NCBI GenBank assembly: GCA_018268375.1
Contig: JAFDWS010000006.1
Location: 186,001 to 250,000, forward strand
Direction of reading: 5' to 3'
DNA length: 64,000 nucleotides
From: Armatimonadota bacterium
GTDB lineage: Bacteria > Armatimonadota > Fimbriimonadia > Fimbriimonadales > Fimbriimonadaceae
Shown here: piece by piece, positions 1-8,791 of the stretch
Layout of the letters: each line of letters begins with the position of its first letter
Position numbering within the stretch: position 1 is the first letter of the stretch
Notes under the pieces: model-generated
What the model was told of the DNA's origin: nothing
The model's input: the letters and a program-made list of their open reading frames with translations, nothing else
The model's database searches: none
Made by a program: the position numbers and the translations under genes

Positions 1-1
1 T

Positions 2-148
2 CGCCAGGTCGAAGTGACCGGCGGCCACGTCGTGCGGCTCCCCGCCAACTTTCCCCACGGCGTGGACGCTCTTGAGGACACCGTGATTCTGGACATCCTC
101 GCGCCACCCGGCGCGATGGGCGTTGACAGCCAGGGCCGAGGGCACTGA
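2..148 (+). CDS. Cupin-domain protein, C-terminal fragment
   Basis: An open frame enters from the left edge at base 2 and stops at TGA 146-148, giving the last 48 residues of a protein. The visible peptide contains 'RLPANFPHGVDALEDT' followed by 'VILDILAPP', the ending typical of small single-domain cupins, where a beta strand with a histidine (PHGV) precedes an acidic turn and a final strand. The metal-binding HxH part lies outside the window, so the substrate cannot be guessed. A second cupin at 5264-5746 (minus) is a separate gene. Confidence 0.6.
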   Translation, partial: RQVEVTGGHVVRLPANFPHGVDALEDTVILDILAPPGAMGVDSQGRGH

Positions 149-206
149 AGGTCGAACTTCAGGGCCTAGTCCGACGTAAGCCAATGAGGACATCGTCCGG
201 CCAAGG

Positions 207-224
207 GTTGGTCTGTGGACCAAC
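207..224. repeat. 7-bp inverted repeat upstream of the NmrA-like gene
   Basis: GTTGGTC and GACCAAC are perfect complements separated by TGTG, ending 9 bases before the ATG at 234. It could be a repressor operator or a small 5' hairpin. The short spacer and closeness to the start fit either; no regulator gene adjoins it. Confidence 0.3.
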
Positions 225-233
225 ATATCTCTC

Positions 234-1184
234 ATGAGCGACAAGAAGACGATCGTTGTGTTCGGCGCGACTGGTGCGCAGGGCGGTGGCCTTGTGAAGG
301 CGATTTTGGAGGATTCGGACGGCGGCTTCTTTCCGCGCGCTGTCACTCGCAATGGCAACAGCGACAAGGCGATGGCCCTCAAAGACCTGGGCGCGCAACT
401 TGTGGAAGCCGACCTTGATGATTACGACAGCTTGACGAAGGCCCTTGAAGGAGCCTACGGCGCCTACTGTGTGACGAACTTCTGGGAGCATTTTTCAGCC
501 GAGAAGGAGATGCAACAGGCCGAAAGCTTAGCCAAGGCATGCAAGGCGACCGGAGTCAAGCACGTAGTCTGGTCCACGCTCGAAGACACGAGGGAGTTTG
601 TGCCGCTTGACGACAACCGCATGCCGACGCTCCAAGGCAAGTGGAAGGTGCCCCACTTCGACGGCAAGGGCGCTAGCGACCACTTCTTTGCCGACAACGG
701 TGTGCCCACCACCTACATATTGACCAGCTTCTACTGGGACAACTTCGTCCACTTCGGTAGCGGCCCGCAAAAGGGCGCGGACGGCAAGTATGCGATCACG
801 TTCCCGCTTGACGACAAGCCGATGTCGGGCATAGCCGCCGAAGATATCGGCCGCTGCGCCTACGGCATCTTCAAAGGTGGTGAACAGTGGATCGGTAAGC
901 GGGTCGGCATTGCCGGCGAGCACATTTCGGCGGGCGACATGGCCGCCCAAATGTCCAAAGCTCTTGGAGTCGACGTCGCTTACAACAACGTCACCCCTGA
1001 GGTCTATCGGGGCTTTGGATTCCCTGGCGCCGACGATCTGGGGAACATGTTCCAGTTTTATCGCGACTTTGCGGACTATTTCACTGGATTTCGCGATATC
1101 TCCGTGGCCAAGTCACTGAATCCCAAACTTCAGGACTTCTCGCAGTGGCTTGCGGCGAACTCGAGCAAGATTCCGTTAGGCTAG
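234..1184 (+). CDS. NmrA-like NAD(P)-binding protein (atypical SDR)
   Basis: 316 residues, the usual length for NmrA/HSCARG-like proteins, which are atypical short-chain dehydrogenase relatives that bind NAD(P) and often act as redox sensors or quinone/NADPH reductases. The N-terminus has the Rossmann motif GATGAQGGG (about residues 11-19), followed by an Arg/Asn-rich second strand (AVTRNGNSDKA) and a conserved 'GVKHVVWSTLED' strand near residue 105. The Tyr-x3-Lys catalytic pair of classical SDRs is not evident, as expected for this group. ATG 234 places the glycine-rich loop correctly at the N-terminus. A downstream gene starts 24 bp after its stop, so the two may be co-transcribed. Cytoplasmic; substrate unknown. 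Confidence 0.8.
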   Translation: MSDKKTIVVFGATGAQGGGLVKAILEDSDGGFFPRAVTRNGNSDKAMALKDLGAQLVEADLDDYDSLTKALEGAYGAYCVTNFWEHFSAEKEMQQAESLAKACKATGVKHVVWSTLEDTREFVPLDDNRMPTLQGKWKVPHFDGKGASDHFFADNGVPTTYILTSFYWDNFVHFGSGPQKGADGKYAITFPLDDKPMSGIAAEDIGRCAYGIFKGGEQWIGKRVGIAGEHISAGDMAAQMSKALGVDVAYNNVTPEVYRGFGFPGADDLGNMFQFYRDFADYFTGFRDISVAKSLNPKLQDFSQWLAANSSKIPLG

Positions 1185-1207
1185 TCACCAAGATCGGAAG
1201 GACAGAA

Positions 1208-1609
1208 GTGAAAGGGATCCTTCTTGTTGCCGTCCTCGCCGTCCGATCCAGCTTCGTGCTCAACAAAGAAGAGCCGGTCGGTGAAGGTCAGATTCCGGAC
1301 ACCCTGCAATGGTGGATCACGAACGGCGGTGCGTTCAGGATCAAGACATTTGCCGTTGATCACGATATTCACATCTGGCGGATCGACGGGGACGTTTCCG
1401 TCGAGCAGGCACTGGCCAACAATCAACGGCACTACGGCGATGTTCTTTCTCGGCACTACCGGATCGAGATCGAGGACGCGACCAACGGCGAGTTAGTGGC
1501 GGGCGCTCTTGCCGCCGCTGGCTTGGAGCCGATGTTCGAACTTGAGGAGGGCGCCTTCGCGTATTGGAAGCCAGACGCAGGGCCATACGAGAACAAGAGC
1601 GGACCCTAG
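1208..1609 (+). CDS. Hypothetical protein, 133 aa
   Basis: The open frame extends further upstream inside the NmrA gene, but a GTG at 1208 is preceded by GGAAGGA at normal spacing and is the likely start. The product begins with a short hydrophobic stretch (GILLVAVLAV) that could be a weak signal or anchor, followed by a compact alpha/beta region with 'WWITNGGAF', 'HDIHIWRIDGDV' and 'LVAGALAAAGLEPMFELEEG'. I do not recognise the family. It lies 24 bp after the NmrA-like gene and converges on the M42 peptidase gene (17-bp gap), so it is probably the last gene of that transcript. Confidence 0.55.
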   Translation: MKGILLVAVLAVRSSFVLNKEEPVGEGQIPDTLQWWITNGGAFRIKTFAVDHDIHIWRIDGDVSVEQALANNQRHYGDVLSRHYRIEIEDATNGELVAGALAAAGLEPMFELEEGAFAYWKPDAGPYENKSGP

Positions 1610-1626
1610 GAGTCTGGAAGGGCCGA

Positions 1627-2625
1627 TTACAGAGCCTCGACAAGCGCGATTGTCAGCCGGGCAAGGTTCTCGATTGCTTCGGGATGGCAGATTTCGAAGC
1701 CATGGCTGTTCGAAACAGGTATGCCGAGGGTGATCGGTCTTGCGCAGAGCCCGTGGCTGGCCGCGCAGCTCGCATCGCTGCCGCCTCGTGAAAGCGCTTG
1801 GTATTGGATTTCCAGGTCAATGCCCTCCGCTACCTGCCTGACGAAAGCGATGTCGGCCGGATCCATCGCCGCGTAGCCGTCGTTGACCCACAGGGTCGGG
1901 TTTGGACTCAGGTCGACCGTTGCGTCCTCGACCTCGGGCCCCAGCTCCAGCGCGATGCAGACCTCCGGTTGGAGCCGGTGGAAAGCGTAAAGGGCACCGT
2001 GTCCCCCCACCTCCTCCGACGTTGTAGCGACAAAGGTCGCGTTCTCGGCACCGGTCTCCTGGGCCAGAAGCCAGGCCACAAGATCGGCGCGGTCGTCCAG
2101 GAAATAGCTGCCAACGTGATCGCCGACCTCCAACAACTGTCGGCGATCGGGATGGACGACGACCCTCGTGCCTGGCGTCACACCGGCGGCATCAAGTTCA
2201 CGCGGGTCAAGGCAGGTCTGCACGACGGCATGGTCCCAGTCGATGGCTTGCTCCTCCGATCGGCGGACGTTCGACGACGCGTCCTCAGTGTGGATCGAGC
2301 CAAACGACAGCACGCCCGCAACATGCTTGGCGATCCCCATCACCAACACCGGGCCCTCGCCCAGTTTCCACGGATAGAGCCCGCCGAGGGCGCCGATTCT
2401 CAGCGAACCGTCGGGGAACACCTCGCGCACGATCATGGCGATCTCGTCCATATGGGCCGTCACGACGACGCGCCCTTCGCCGACGAGCAAATTGCCCTTG
2501 GCGTCTGCACGACTTTCGCGTCCGATAGAGCTGAGGTGATCGGCAAGGTAGCGCCGCACTGCCCCTTCTTGGCCGGGCGGCCCCGGAATGGCGACGAGGT
2601 CGCGCAGAAGAGAGAGGGCGTCCAT
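1627..2625 (-). CDS. M42 family metallopeptidase (TET/FrvX-like aminopeptidase)
   Basis: 332 residues, within the M42 range. M42 enzymes are cytosolic dinuclear zinc or cobalt aminopeptidases that usually form dodecameric tetrahedral shells and trim short peptides. Visible ligands: 'VVTAHMDEIAM' (first metal His-x-Asp), 'DDRADLVAWL' (bridging Asp), 'TTSEEVGGHGA' (catalytic Glu pair and glycine-rich turn) and 'IALELGPEVEDA'. A late 'SNSHGFEICHPEAIENL' supplies the last His. ATG 2625 starts directly on the family N-terminus 'LLRDLVAIPGPPGQEG'. The long plus-strand frame over the same bases is an antisense shadow. It is divergent from the membrane-anchor gene at 2702, leaving 76 bp for both promoters. 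Confidence 0.88.
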   Translation of the reverse strand: MDALSLLRDLVAIPGPPGQEGAVRRYLADHLSSIGRESRADAKGNLLVGEGRVVVTAHMDEIAMIVREVFPDGSLRIGALGGLYPWKLGEGPVLVMGIAKHVAGVLSFGSIHTEDASSNVRRSEEQAIDWDHAVVQTCLDPRELDAAGVTPGTRVVVHPDRRQLLEVGDHVGSYFLDDRADLVAWLLAQETGAENATFVATTSEEVGGHGALYAFHRLQPEVCIALELGPEVEDATVDLSPNPTLWVNDGYAAMDPADIAFVRQVAEGIDLEIQYQALSRGGSDASCAASHGLCARPITLGIPVSNSHGFEICHPEAIENLARLTIALVEAL

Positions 2626-2701
2626 GCCTCGAATCTAGCCGAAATCGATAGCCGAGCGCGTGCGCCGAGGGGTAAATTCACCAAGCTCAGGCGGACAAAA
2701 G

Positions 2702-3544
2702 ATGGCGAAATCGGGTTCTGTGCTCAAACCGCGCGGCTTTGGCAAGACATCGCGGCGAGACACTTGGTGGGCCCAGCCGCTCGTCACCTTCCTCGTCCTC
2801 TCGCTTTTCATCGTCTACGCGACTTGGGCCGCCTTCCAAGGCGACAACTACCACTACTTCAACTACCTCTCGCCCTTCTACTCGCCCGAGTTGTTCGGCT
2901 CGTCTCCCCACCGGATCTTCGGGCCCAAGCCGGGTTGGTGGCCGACCGGTCTGCCCTTCTCTCCCGCGCTCTTGATCCTTCCCTTTCCCGCGCTGTTCCG
3001 GTTCACCTGCTATTACTATCGCGGCGCGTATTACAAAGCGTTCTGGGCCGATCCGCCGAACTGCGCGGTCAGTGAACCACGAAAGGGCTACACAGGTGAG
3101 AACGGGTTGCCCCTCATTCTTCAAAACGTGCACCGGTACTTCATGTATGCGGCGCTTATCTTCCTGCTCTTCTTGTGGCACGATGCGTTCAAGAGCTTTT
3201 GGTTTCCCGACACATCGCAGATGGCCTACTTCCCTAAAGGCCTTGGCCCGTTCCCAAACGTGCCCACCAAGTTCGGCATGGGCTTAGGGACACTCGTGCT
3301 CCTGACGAACACCACCCTTCTGACCTTCTATACGATCTCGTGCCATTCGTTCCGGCACTTGATCGGTGGGAGGAAGGACTGCATCTCCAAGAGCAAGGCG
3401 AGCTTCGCCTGCTATTCGTGCGTGAGCAACCTCAACGCGAGGCACATGAACTTCGCTTGGTTCAGCTTGTTTGGAGTCATGCTTGCTGACCTCTATGTTC
3501 GCCTCTGCGCCATGGGTGTGATCCACGACATCCGGTTCTTCTGA
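2702..3544 (+). CDS. Succinate dehydrogenase membrane anchor, mycobacterial Sdh1/SdhF-like
   Basis: 280 residues with about five hydrophobic segments: 28-48 ('LVTFLVLSLFIVYATWA'), 78-100, 135-155, 195-215 and 255-275. Length and motifs match the single-subunit anchor of actinobacterial Sdh1-type succinate dehydrogenases rather than the short SdhC/SdhD pair. Conserved Cys/His-rich spots are 'FTCYYYRGAYY', 'ISCHSFRHLIGGRKDC' and 'ACYSCVSNLNARHMNF'. In the mycobacterial enzyme equivalent residues hold an extra membrane-embedded FeS cluster, so these are candidate ligands (known for that family, inferred here). ATG 2702 is preferred to an upstream in-frame start at 2660 because it gives the family-like 'MAKSGSVLKPRGFG'. 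Its partners, the flavoprotein (5848) and iron-sulfur subunit (12509), are not adjacent. Confidence 0.75.
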   Translation: MAKSGSVLKPRGFGKTSRRDTWWAQPLVTFLVLSLFIVYATWAAFQGDNYHYFNYLSPFYSPELFGSSPHRIFGPKPGWWPTGLPFSPALLILPFPALFRFTCYYYRGAYYKAFWADPPNCAVSEPRKGYTGENGLPLILQNVHRYFMYAALIFLLFLWHDAFKSFWFPDTSQMAYFPKGLGPFPNVPTKFGMGLGTLVLLTNTTLLTFYTISCHSFRHLIGGRKDCISKSKASFACYSCVSNLNARHMNFAWFSLFGVMLADLYVRLCAMGVIHDIRFF

Positions 3545-3618
3545 GCTCAACCCAATTGACGGCACACTTACGAAAGTTAGGGCCGATCGACGGGCAGTCT
3601 TCCTACACTGGGACTGCG

Positions 3619-4731
3619 ATGTCACACCTCAAAGTCGCGGCCCCGGCCCTCGTCATAGCTTTGGCAGTGCTTGCGCCTGCCCTGTTCGCAAGAAACGCGG
3701 CAGCTCAATTGGGCGGGCAGACGCCTGCGTACGTCCGGCTCCAAAACAGTTCGCCAGGGAGCCCGCAAACCGGGCATGCGAACATCACAGGCGTGATGAC
3801 GGCGGGCCAGTTCGTCGGGGGCGGAGCTGCTCTTACAAGCCTGAGTGCCAACAATGTCAGCAACGGTCTCCTCGGGCCGGCGTTCGGTGGCACCGGGATC
3901 AACACGATTTCGACGCCTTCCGGATCGCTGCTCCGAACTACTGCTCCAGGAACATGGTCGACCCTCCCAATCGGCGGAGAGGGCCAAGTCCTCAAGTCGA
4001 CGGCTGGCTTGCCAACATGGGGCCCCGATGGCCTCCAGCTTCCATTTTCGGCGACGGTTTCGAGCGGCGTGGCCATGACGATCACCCAGAACGGCACCTT
4101 AGACGTATACGACGCGAACATCGTGAATTCTGCAAGCGCGGCCGAATGCTTCCAGGGCGGATCGAACGGATTCGGAGACGTTGTGCAAGCGACCATGCTC
4201 GGTCTTGGCCGCGCAGGTAGCTTCAGCGTCCTCAACTCGGCCAACGCCGCTTCCGCGGTCGAGACATCGAGCAATGGCACCGGCTACGGCCTGAAGGTGA
4301 CGATGACTGGCACGGGGGCGGCTGCCCATTTTGCGGCCGCTACGCCCGGGACCTCGGTCGAGGTCTGCAGTCAGACCGCAGCAGTGAAGACAACGGGCTA
4401 CTACTACCGCGACTACACGCCCAACCAGCCGAGCGCCGCAGTCCCGATCGCTTATGGAAGCATCTCTTCCACTGGTGCCGTGTCGGGCGGAACAGGCAAC
4501 TTTTCGGTCACCCACACGGTTACGGGCGATTACAACGTGACCATTAACGGCGAGGCTTACTCGAACACGGCCTTTACAGTCTCGGTTCTTCCCATTAGCA
4601 ACGCGCCTCGCATGGCCTGCATCGTCGACGGCGGCACCCCGTTCCTCCTCCACATCTTCGACCAGACGGGGACGAAGGTCGACACAGGCTTCCAGTTCAC
4701 GGTCTGGCGTGCCGACGAGCCTGATCATTGA
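3619..4731 (+). CDS. Secreted protein with tail-fibre-like N-terminal repeats
   Basis: 370 residues. ATG 3619 begins a clear signal peptide (MSHLKVAAPALVIALAVLAP, then ALFARNAAA, cleavage near AQLGG); an upstream in-frame TTG at 3556 would bury it. The mature N-terminus has the glycine/serine/threonine pattern found in phage tail fibres and in exported proteins of environmental bacteria: 'GVMTAGQFVGGGAALTSL' then 'ANNVSNGLLGPAFGGTGIN'. The rest is predicted beta strand with low charge, including two similar strands around 'SNGFGDVVQ' and 'SNGTGYGLKVTM'. No enzyme motif is visible. Likely an extracellular or surface structural protein. It overlaps the DUF1203 gene start by 23 bp. Confidence 0.65.
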   Translation: MSHLKVAAPALVIALAVLAPALFARNAAAQLGGQTPAYVRLQNSSPGSPQTGHANITGVMTAGQFVGGGAALTSLSANNVSNGLLGPAFGGTGINTISTPSGSLLRTTAPGTWSTLPIGGEGQVLKSTAGLPTWGPDGLQLPFSATVSSGVAMTITQNGTLDVYDANIVNSASAAECFQGGSNGFGDVVQATMLGLGRAGSFSVLNSANAASAVETSSNGTGYGLKVTMTGTGAAAHFAAATPGTSVEVCSQTAAVKTTGYYYRDYTPNQPSAAVPIAYGSISSTGAVSGGTGNFSVTHTVTGDYNVTINGEAYSNTAFTVSVLPISNAPRMACIVDGGTPFLLHIFDQTGTKVDTGFQFTVWRADEPDH

Positions 4732-5251
4732 TTCGACACAAGGGAACCGGCGGCGTGCATCGGGCATTTTCGTTCCCGTGGACACTCGGTTTAGGATCAC
4801 TGCACTGCCTCTGGCCGCGTTTTCGGACCTGATCGGCCTGGCGGACGCTGAGCTTGCGGCCAGAGGCGCCCGTCGGGTCATCGCCGACAGCAATCCTGGA
4901 TTTCCGTGCCGGGTTTCGCTGTTGGACGCTGAGGTGGGAGAGTCGCTTATCTTGACGTCTTACGAACATCAGCCTGCCGATACGCCGTACCGCGCAAACG
5001 GGCCGGTCTTCGTACGCGAAACGGCCACCGAGGCGAGACCGGCCGTGGGCGAAGTGCCGCAGTCTGTGCGTCGGCGCCTGTTGTCTGTTCGCGCCTATGA
5101 TAGCCAGGGGACGCTTCTCGACGCCGACGTCGCGGAGGGCACCGCTCTCGATGCCATCATTGACGCTTTTTTCGCGGATTCTCAGGTCGCGTACCTGCAC
5201 CTTCACAACGCCAAGCCAGGCTGCTATAGCTGCCGCGTCGATCGTGCGTAG
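4709..5251 (+). CDS. DUF1203 family protein
   Basis: 180 residues at most. The core matches DUF1203 throughout: 'FRITALPLAAFSDLIGLADAE', split here as FRITALPLAAF and SDLIGLADAELAARGARR, then 'PGFPCRVSLLDAEVGES', 'LTSYEHQPADTPYRANGPVF' and the C-terminal 'YLHLHNAKPGCYSCRVDR'. The conserved Cys, His and Tyr residues hint at a metal or cofactor site, but no DUF1203 function is established. The first GTG (4709) lies inside the previous gene; a second GTG at 4778 starts two residues before the conserved FRI and gives a more family-like 157-residue protein. Neither has a strong ribosome binding site. Confidence 0.75.
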   Translation: MPTSLIIDSTQGNRRRASGIFVPVDTRFRITALPLAAFSDLIGLADAELAARGARRVIADSNPGFPCRVSLLDAEVGESLILTSYEHQPADTPYRANGPVFVRETATEARPAVGEVPQSVRRRLLSVRAYDSQGTLLDADVAEGTALDAIIDAFFADSQVAYLHLHNAKPGCYSCRVDRA

Positions 5252-5263
5252 TCAAGCCTTAGG

Positions 5264-5746
5264 CTAGTCGTGCGCCCCCGGCGGCGGCCCGATGACCTCC
5301 ATTCCGTAGTCTGCCGCCGCCGCTAAGACCTTCTCGATGTCTGGCGGGCCAGGAGCGGCGAAGACGGCAGCCGCCCGATCGTAGAAGTCCTCGAAGCCGC
5401 TGGGGGTCGCGATCACCCAATGCCGACTGGGCGTCGCGCCCGCGTTGCGAAATTGGTGGGGCACGTCCTTGGGCAGGAAGACGACGCTGCCCGGAGGTGC
5501 CTTTTTCCATTCCCCGTGCACGTTCATCTCCAAGTCCCCGGACTCGATGATGAAAATCTCGTGTTCGCGATGGTGGACATGGAGAGGTGGCCCTCCCCCC
5601 GGCGGCGTAATCGCCATACCAATCGTTATATCGTTCCCGGTTTGCCCGCCCTGGAGCTTGAAGACAATGACGTCCCCGAACGCAGACAGCTCTTTGCCTT
5701 CGTGGGGCTGGATGATGATCGGTTCCACCTCCGAAGTTTGGCCCAA
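5264..5746 (-). CDS. Cupin-domain protein
   Basis: 160 residues forming one cupin barrel. Motif 1 is 'PLHVHHREHEIFIIESGDLEM' in pieces: HVHHREHE gives the HxH and Glu ligands. Motif 2 is 'PKDVPHQFRNAG', supplying the third His. A helical tail follows (FEDFYDRAAAVFAAPGPPD). This is the layout of small mononuclear-metal cupins similar to the quercetin-2,3-dioxygenase/sugar-epimerase-like group; substrate unknown. The start appears to be TTG at 5746 with no obvious Shine-Dalgarno sequence. It is divergent from sdhA (101-bp gap) and converges on the DUF1203 gene (12-bp gap). Confidence 0.75.
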   Translation of the reverse strand: MGQTSEVEPIIIQPHEGKELSAFGDVIVFKLQGGQTGNDITIGMAITPPGGGPPLHVHHREHEIFIIESGDLEMNVHGEWKKAPPGSVVFLPKDVPHQFRNAGATPSRHWVIATPSGFEDFYDRAAAVFAAPGPPDIEKVLAAAADYGMEVIGPPPGAHD

Positions 5747-5847
5747 TCGATCGAGCGCCGATCAATCTCGAGGATCTGGCCCGTTCCACTCCTGCGACTC
5801 ATCCGACCCTCGCCTCTTCGTTCGCCCAGAGTGTAATCTTCGCGCTC

Positions 5848-7662
5848 ATGCCCGACTACCGCTCCTTCGACTACGACGTCCTCGTCATCGGCGCCGGCGG
5901 GGCGGGCCTCAGAGCCGCCATCGAAGCGTCCGCGATGGGGGCCAAAGTCGGTTGCGTCTGTAAGTCGCTCCTCGGGAAGGCCCACACCGTGATGGCAGAG
6001 GGCGGCGTCGCTGCGGCGATCGGGAACGTCGACGACCGTGACAATTGGAAGGTCCACTTCACCGACACGATGCGTGGCGGGCAGTATATGAACAACCCTC
6101 GCATGGCCGAGCTGCATGCCAAGGAAGCTCCCGCCCGGGTGCTGGAGCTAGAGGCTTGGGGAGCCCTCTTTGACCGCACCAAGGACGGCCGCATCCTGCA
6201 ACGGAACTTCGGGGGACACAAATATCCGCGACTGGCCCACGTCGGTGACCGAACGGGGCTCGAGATGATCCGCACGCTCCAGGATCACGGCATCCATCAG
6301 GGCATTGAGTTCCACATGGAGTGCACCGTGGTGAAGCTGCTCGTCAACGATGGTCGGGTCTGTGGCGCGTTCGGCTACTTCCGCGAGCACGGCCAGTTCG
6401 TCGTCTTCTCTGCGAAGGCGGTCGTACTCGCGACTGGCGGCATCGGCAAGGCCTACGAGATCACTTCGAATTCTTGGGAATACACCGCTGACGGGCACGC
6501 CCTCGCCTACAACGCGGGCGCGGAACTCATCGACATGGAGTTCGTGCAGTTCCATCCGACGGGAATGGTCTGGCCGCCGTCGGTCAGGGGCATCCTCGTG
6601 ACCGAAGGGGTCCGCGGCGAGGGTGGCGTCTTGCGCAACAAAGTAGGCAAGAGGTTCATGTTCGAGGATATCCCCGAGAACTACAAAACCCAGACCGCGA
6701 CGAGCGAAGAGGAAGGCTGGCGCTACGTCACAGGCGACAAGAACGCAAACCGTCCACCGGAACTCCTCACAAGGGACCACGTGGCACGGTGCATCAATCG
6801 CGAGGTGAAGGAAGGCCGTGGCTCGCCCCACGGCGGGGTGTTCCTCGACATCTCGTGGATCAAGGAGAAAGTGCCGAACAGCGAGGAGCACATCAAACGC
6901 AAGCTCCCAGGCATGTATCACCAGTTCAAGGAACTCGCTGGCGTCGACATCACTAAGGAGCCCATGGAAGTGGGGCCGACGTGCCACTACATCATGGGCG
7001 GCATCAAGGTCGATGCCGACACCCAGATGTCAACAATGCCTGGGCTGTTCGCCGCTGGAGAGTGTGCAGCAGGACTCCATGGGGCCAATCGTCTCGGAGG
7101 CAATTCTCTTTCCGATCTCCTCGTCTTCGGCAAGCGGGCGGGCGAGCATGCTGCGAGGTTTGCCGCCGAGCAACAGGCGCCACCGCTGCCTCAGGCACAA
7201 GTGGACGAATGCGCGGCATGGTCGCTTGCTCCGTTCGACCGCAACACTCCGGACGACAATGCTTTCCGTATCCAGCGCGACCTTCAGAGGTCGATGCAGG
7301 CCCTGGTCGGCATCGTCCGAAACGAAAGTGAAATGTCTTCGGCCCTGCCCATACTGGCCGACCTCGAAAAGCGGGCAAATGCGGTCGGGGTCGATGGCAA
7401 TCGAGACTACAACCCGGGGTGGCACACGGCCCTGGATCTTGCCAACTTGCTCTCGATCTCGCAAGCCATCACACGTTCGGCACTTTCCCGAAAGGAAAGC
7501 CGAGGCGGCCACTTCCGCGAGGACTACCCCGACAAGGATCCCGAGGCCGCGAAGTTCAACACGGTGGTTCGAAAGGCGGCTGACGGCTCAATGGAGGTCG
7601 CCCAACTGCCTCTCGCCCCAATGCCGGAAGAACTGGCCGCCGTCATCGCCGAGATGGGTTGA
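5848..7662 (+). CDS. sdhA: Succinate dehydrogenase/fumarate reductase flavoprotein subunit
   Basis: 604 residues, the normal length. It oxidises succinate to fumarate with covalently bound FAD on the cytoplasmic face of the membrane complex. Visible: dinucleotide-binding loop GAGGAGLRAA (residues 17-26), FAD-attachment and active-site region 'HTVMAEGGVAAAIGN', the dicarboxylate-binding stretch 'VQFHPTGMVW', 'TEGVRGEGGVLRN', 'EVGPTCHYIMGGI', and the C-terminal FAD clamp 'HGANRLGGNSLSDLLVFG'. Sequence features agree with the anchor at 2702 and the iron-sulfur subunit at 12509 being its partners in an Sdh1-type enzyme. ATG 5848 follows TAATCT by 8 bases with no Shine-Dalgarno, so a leaderless message is possible. 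The gene stands alone, with the next gene convergent 6 bp away. Confidence 0.93.
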   Translation: MPDYRSFDYDVLVIGAGGAGLRAAIEASAMGAKVGCVCKSLLGKAHTVMAEGGVAAAIGNVDDRDNWKVHFTDTMRGGQYMNNPRMAELHAKEAPARVLELEAWGALFDRTKDGRILQRNFGGHKYPRLAHVGDRTGLEMIRTLQDHGIHQGIEFHMECTVVKLLVNDGRVCGAFGYFREHGQFVVFSAKAVVLATGGIGKAYEITSNSWEYTADGHALAYNAGAELIDMEFVQFHPTGMVWPPSVRGILVTEGVRGEGGVLRNKVGKRFMFEDIPENYKTQTATSEEEGWRYVTGDKNANRPPELLTRDHVARCINREVKEGRGSPHGGVFLDISWIKEKVPNSEEHIKRKLPGMYHQFKELAGVDITKEPMEVGPTCHYIMGGIKVDADTQMSTMPGLFAAGECAAGLHGANRLGGNSLSDLLVFGKRAGEHAARFAAEQQAPPLPQAQVDECAAWSLAPFDRNTPDDNAFRIQRDLQRSMQALVGIVRNESEMSSALPILADLEKRANAVGVDGNRDYNPGWHTALDLANLLSISQAITRSALSRKESRGGHFREDYPDKDPEAAKFNTVVRKAADGSMEVAQLPLAPMPEELAAVIAEMG

Positions 7663-7668
7663 GCGACC

Positions 7669-8736
7669 CTAGCCTCCTGGCAACGGCAGGAGCTGCGGCA
7701 CCCGATCCTTGTATGGATTGATCTTGGGCCCATCAGCTTCCGGATGGTCGACGTAGTACAGGCCCAAAACCGTGTAGTGGTTCCGAAGCGGCTGCCGGTC
7801 GAGGTCCCAACCGCCTCGGCCGTGTTCGAGAGTGAACAGTAGCGACTTGGTGAAAGGCACCGGGTCTTGGACGTGCCACCTGTAGACCGTGTTTTGGATG
7901 CCCCGTTTCTCGCCACCATGCTCGGGATTGTCATAGTAGGTGACGCCGAAGTACGGAGTCTGGAAGACGTGCCCGAAGTCCCATGCGCCGCAGAAATAGT
8001 CCTCGCTGCCCGTCCCGCTGAGCGCAGGTTTGCGGTCGCCGTCGATATAGAAGTTATCGTCGCCCTCGCCCCACCAGCCATCACTGTTCGCCATGACCGT
8101 GACAACGGTTCCCACGAAGTGACCGGCCCCTTTCACGTCGCAGACGGTGATTTGCTCGCCCTTCGGCGCCGGGAAGTAGTTGCGGTACTGCGTGTGGAAA
8201 TAGCGCACATCCTTCGGTTGCCTCGCATCGAGCCGATAGTCGAAGTTGTAATAGAACGCACCGACCGGTTTGTCGCCTTCGTTGGTCACCGTGATGACGG
8301 CGTGCTTCTTGAAAGGCATGGGCCAGTAGCAGTTCAACGCCATCTGGCCACCGACACTGACGGGCGCGCTGTGATATTCCACGTACTTCCCCGGGCCCTG
8401 GGCAAAGAAGTCTCCTACTGGTGTCTCCACGGCCGGGGTCGGAGCGTCGTCCCAGGTCATGCGGAGCACCAGTTCGCGCAGGTGGTCAGGCGACTGGGCC
8501 GCGATCGTGATCCAAAGGTGGGTGAAACGCCCGCTGCCGTGAACGTCCGAAAGCGTGATCGTCTCGCCCGGTGCGATCCCTCGAGCGTCAGCGTTCTTTC
8601 CGGTCGGATCCGCGCTGGAAGACTTTAAGGCTTTGAAATCCTTCTTGCTCGCAAGGTCTTCAGGCACTTGTCCAAATGCCAAGACAGGAACGCAACATAT
8701 GCTGGCAAGCCAAATTCGACTGAAAACACTCTTCAT
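7669..8736 (-). CDS. GH172 (DUF2961) family secreted protein
   Basis: 355 residues from ATG 8736, which opens a signal peptide (MKSVFSRIWLASICCVPVLA, cleavage near FGQ); the frame is open further upstream but that part overlaps the divergent gene. The mature part matches DUF2961, now glycoside hydrolase family 172, known for alpha-D-fructofuranosidases, fructan-anhydride enzymes and D-arabinan hydrolases. Typical motifs: 'ARGIAPGETITLSDVHGSG', 'HLWITIAAQSPDHLREL', 'SGTGSEDYFCGAWDFG' with acidic catalytic candidates (EDYF), and 'DPVPFTKSLLFTLEHG'. Likely periplasmic or secreted. Only 55 bp separate it from the divergent DUF1579 gene, so regulatory sites are shared. Confidence 0.85.
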   Translation of the reverse strand: MKSVFSRIWLASICCVPVLAFGQVPEDLASKKDFKALKSSSADPTGKNADARGIAPGETITLSDVHGSGRFTHLWITIAAQSPDHLRELVLRMTWDDAPTPAVETPVGDFFAQGPGKYVEYHSAPVSVGGQMALNCYWPMPFKKHAVITVTNEGDKPVGAFYYNFDYRLDARQPKDVRYFHTQYRNYFPAPKGEQITVCDVKGAGHFVGTVVTVMANSDGWWGEGDDNFYIDGDRKPALSGTGSEDYFCGAWDFGHVFQTPYFGVTYYDNPEHGGEKRGIQNTVYRWHVQDPVPFTKSLLFTLEHGRGGWDLDRQPLRNHYTVLGLYYVDHPEADGPKINPYKDRVPQLLPLPGG

Positions 8737-8791
8737 GAGACCACCGCCACTAGGGCACGGCGGCCAGTCTACACCCCATAATTCGACCGTG

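Noticed and set aside
1798..3075. 425-residue plus-strand open frame
   Set aside because: Lies antisense to the M42 peptidase and out of frame with the anchor gene; Arg/Asp-rich composition without motifs, typical of a GC-rich shadow.
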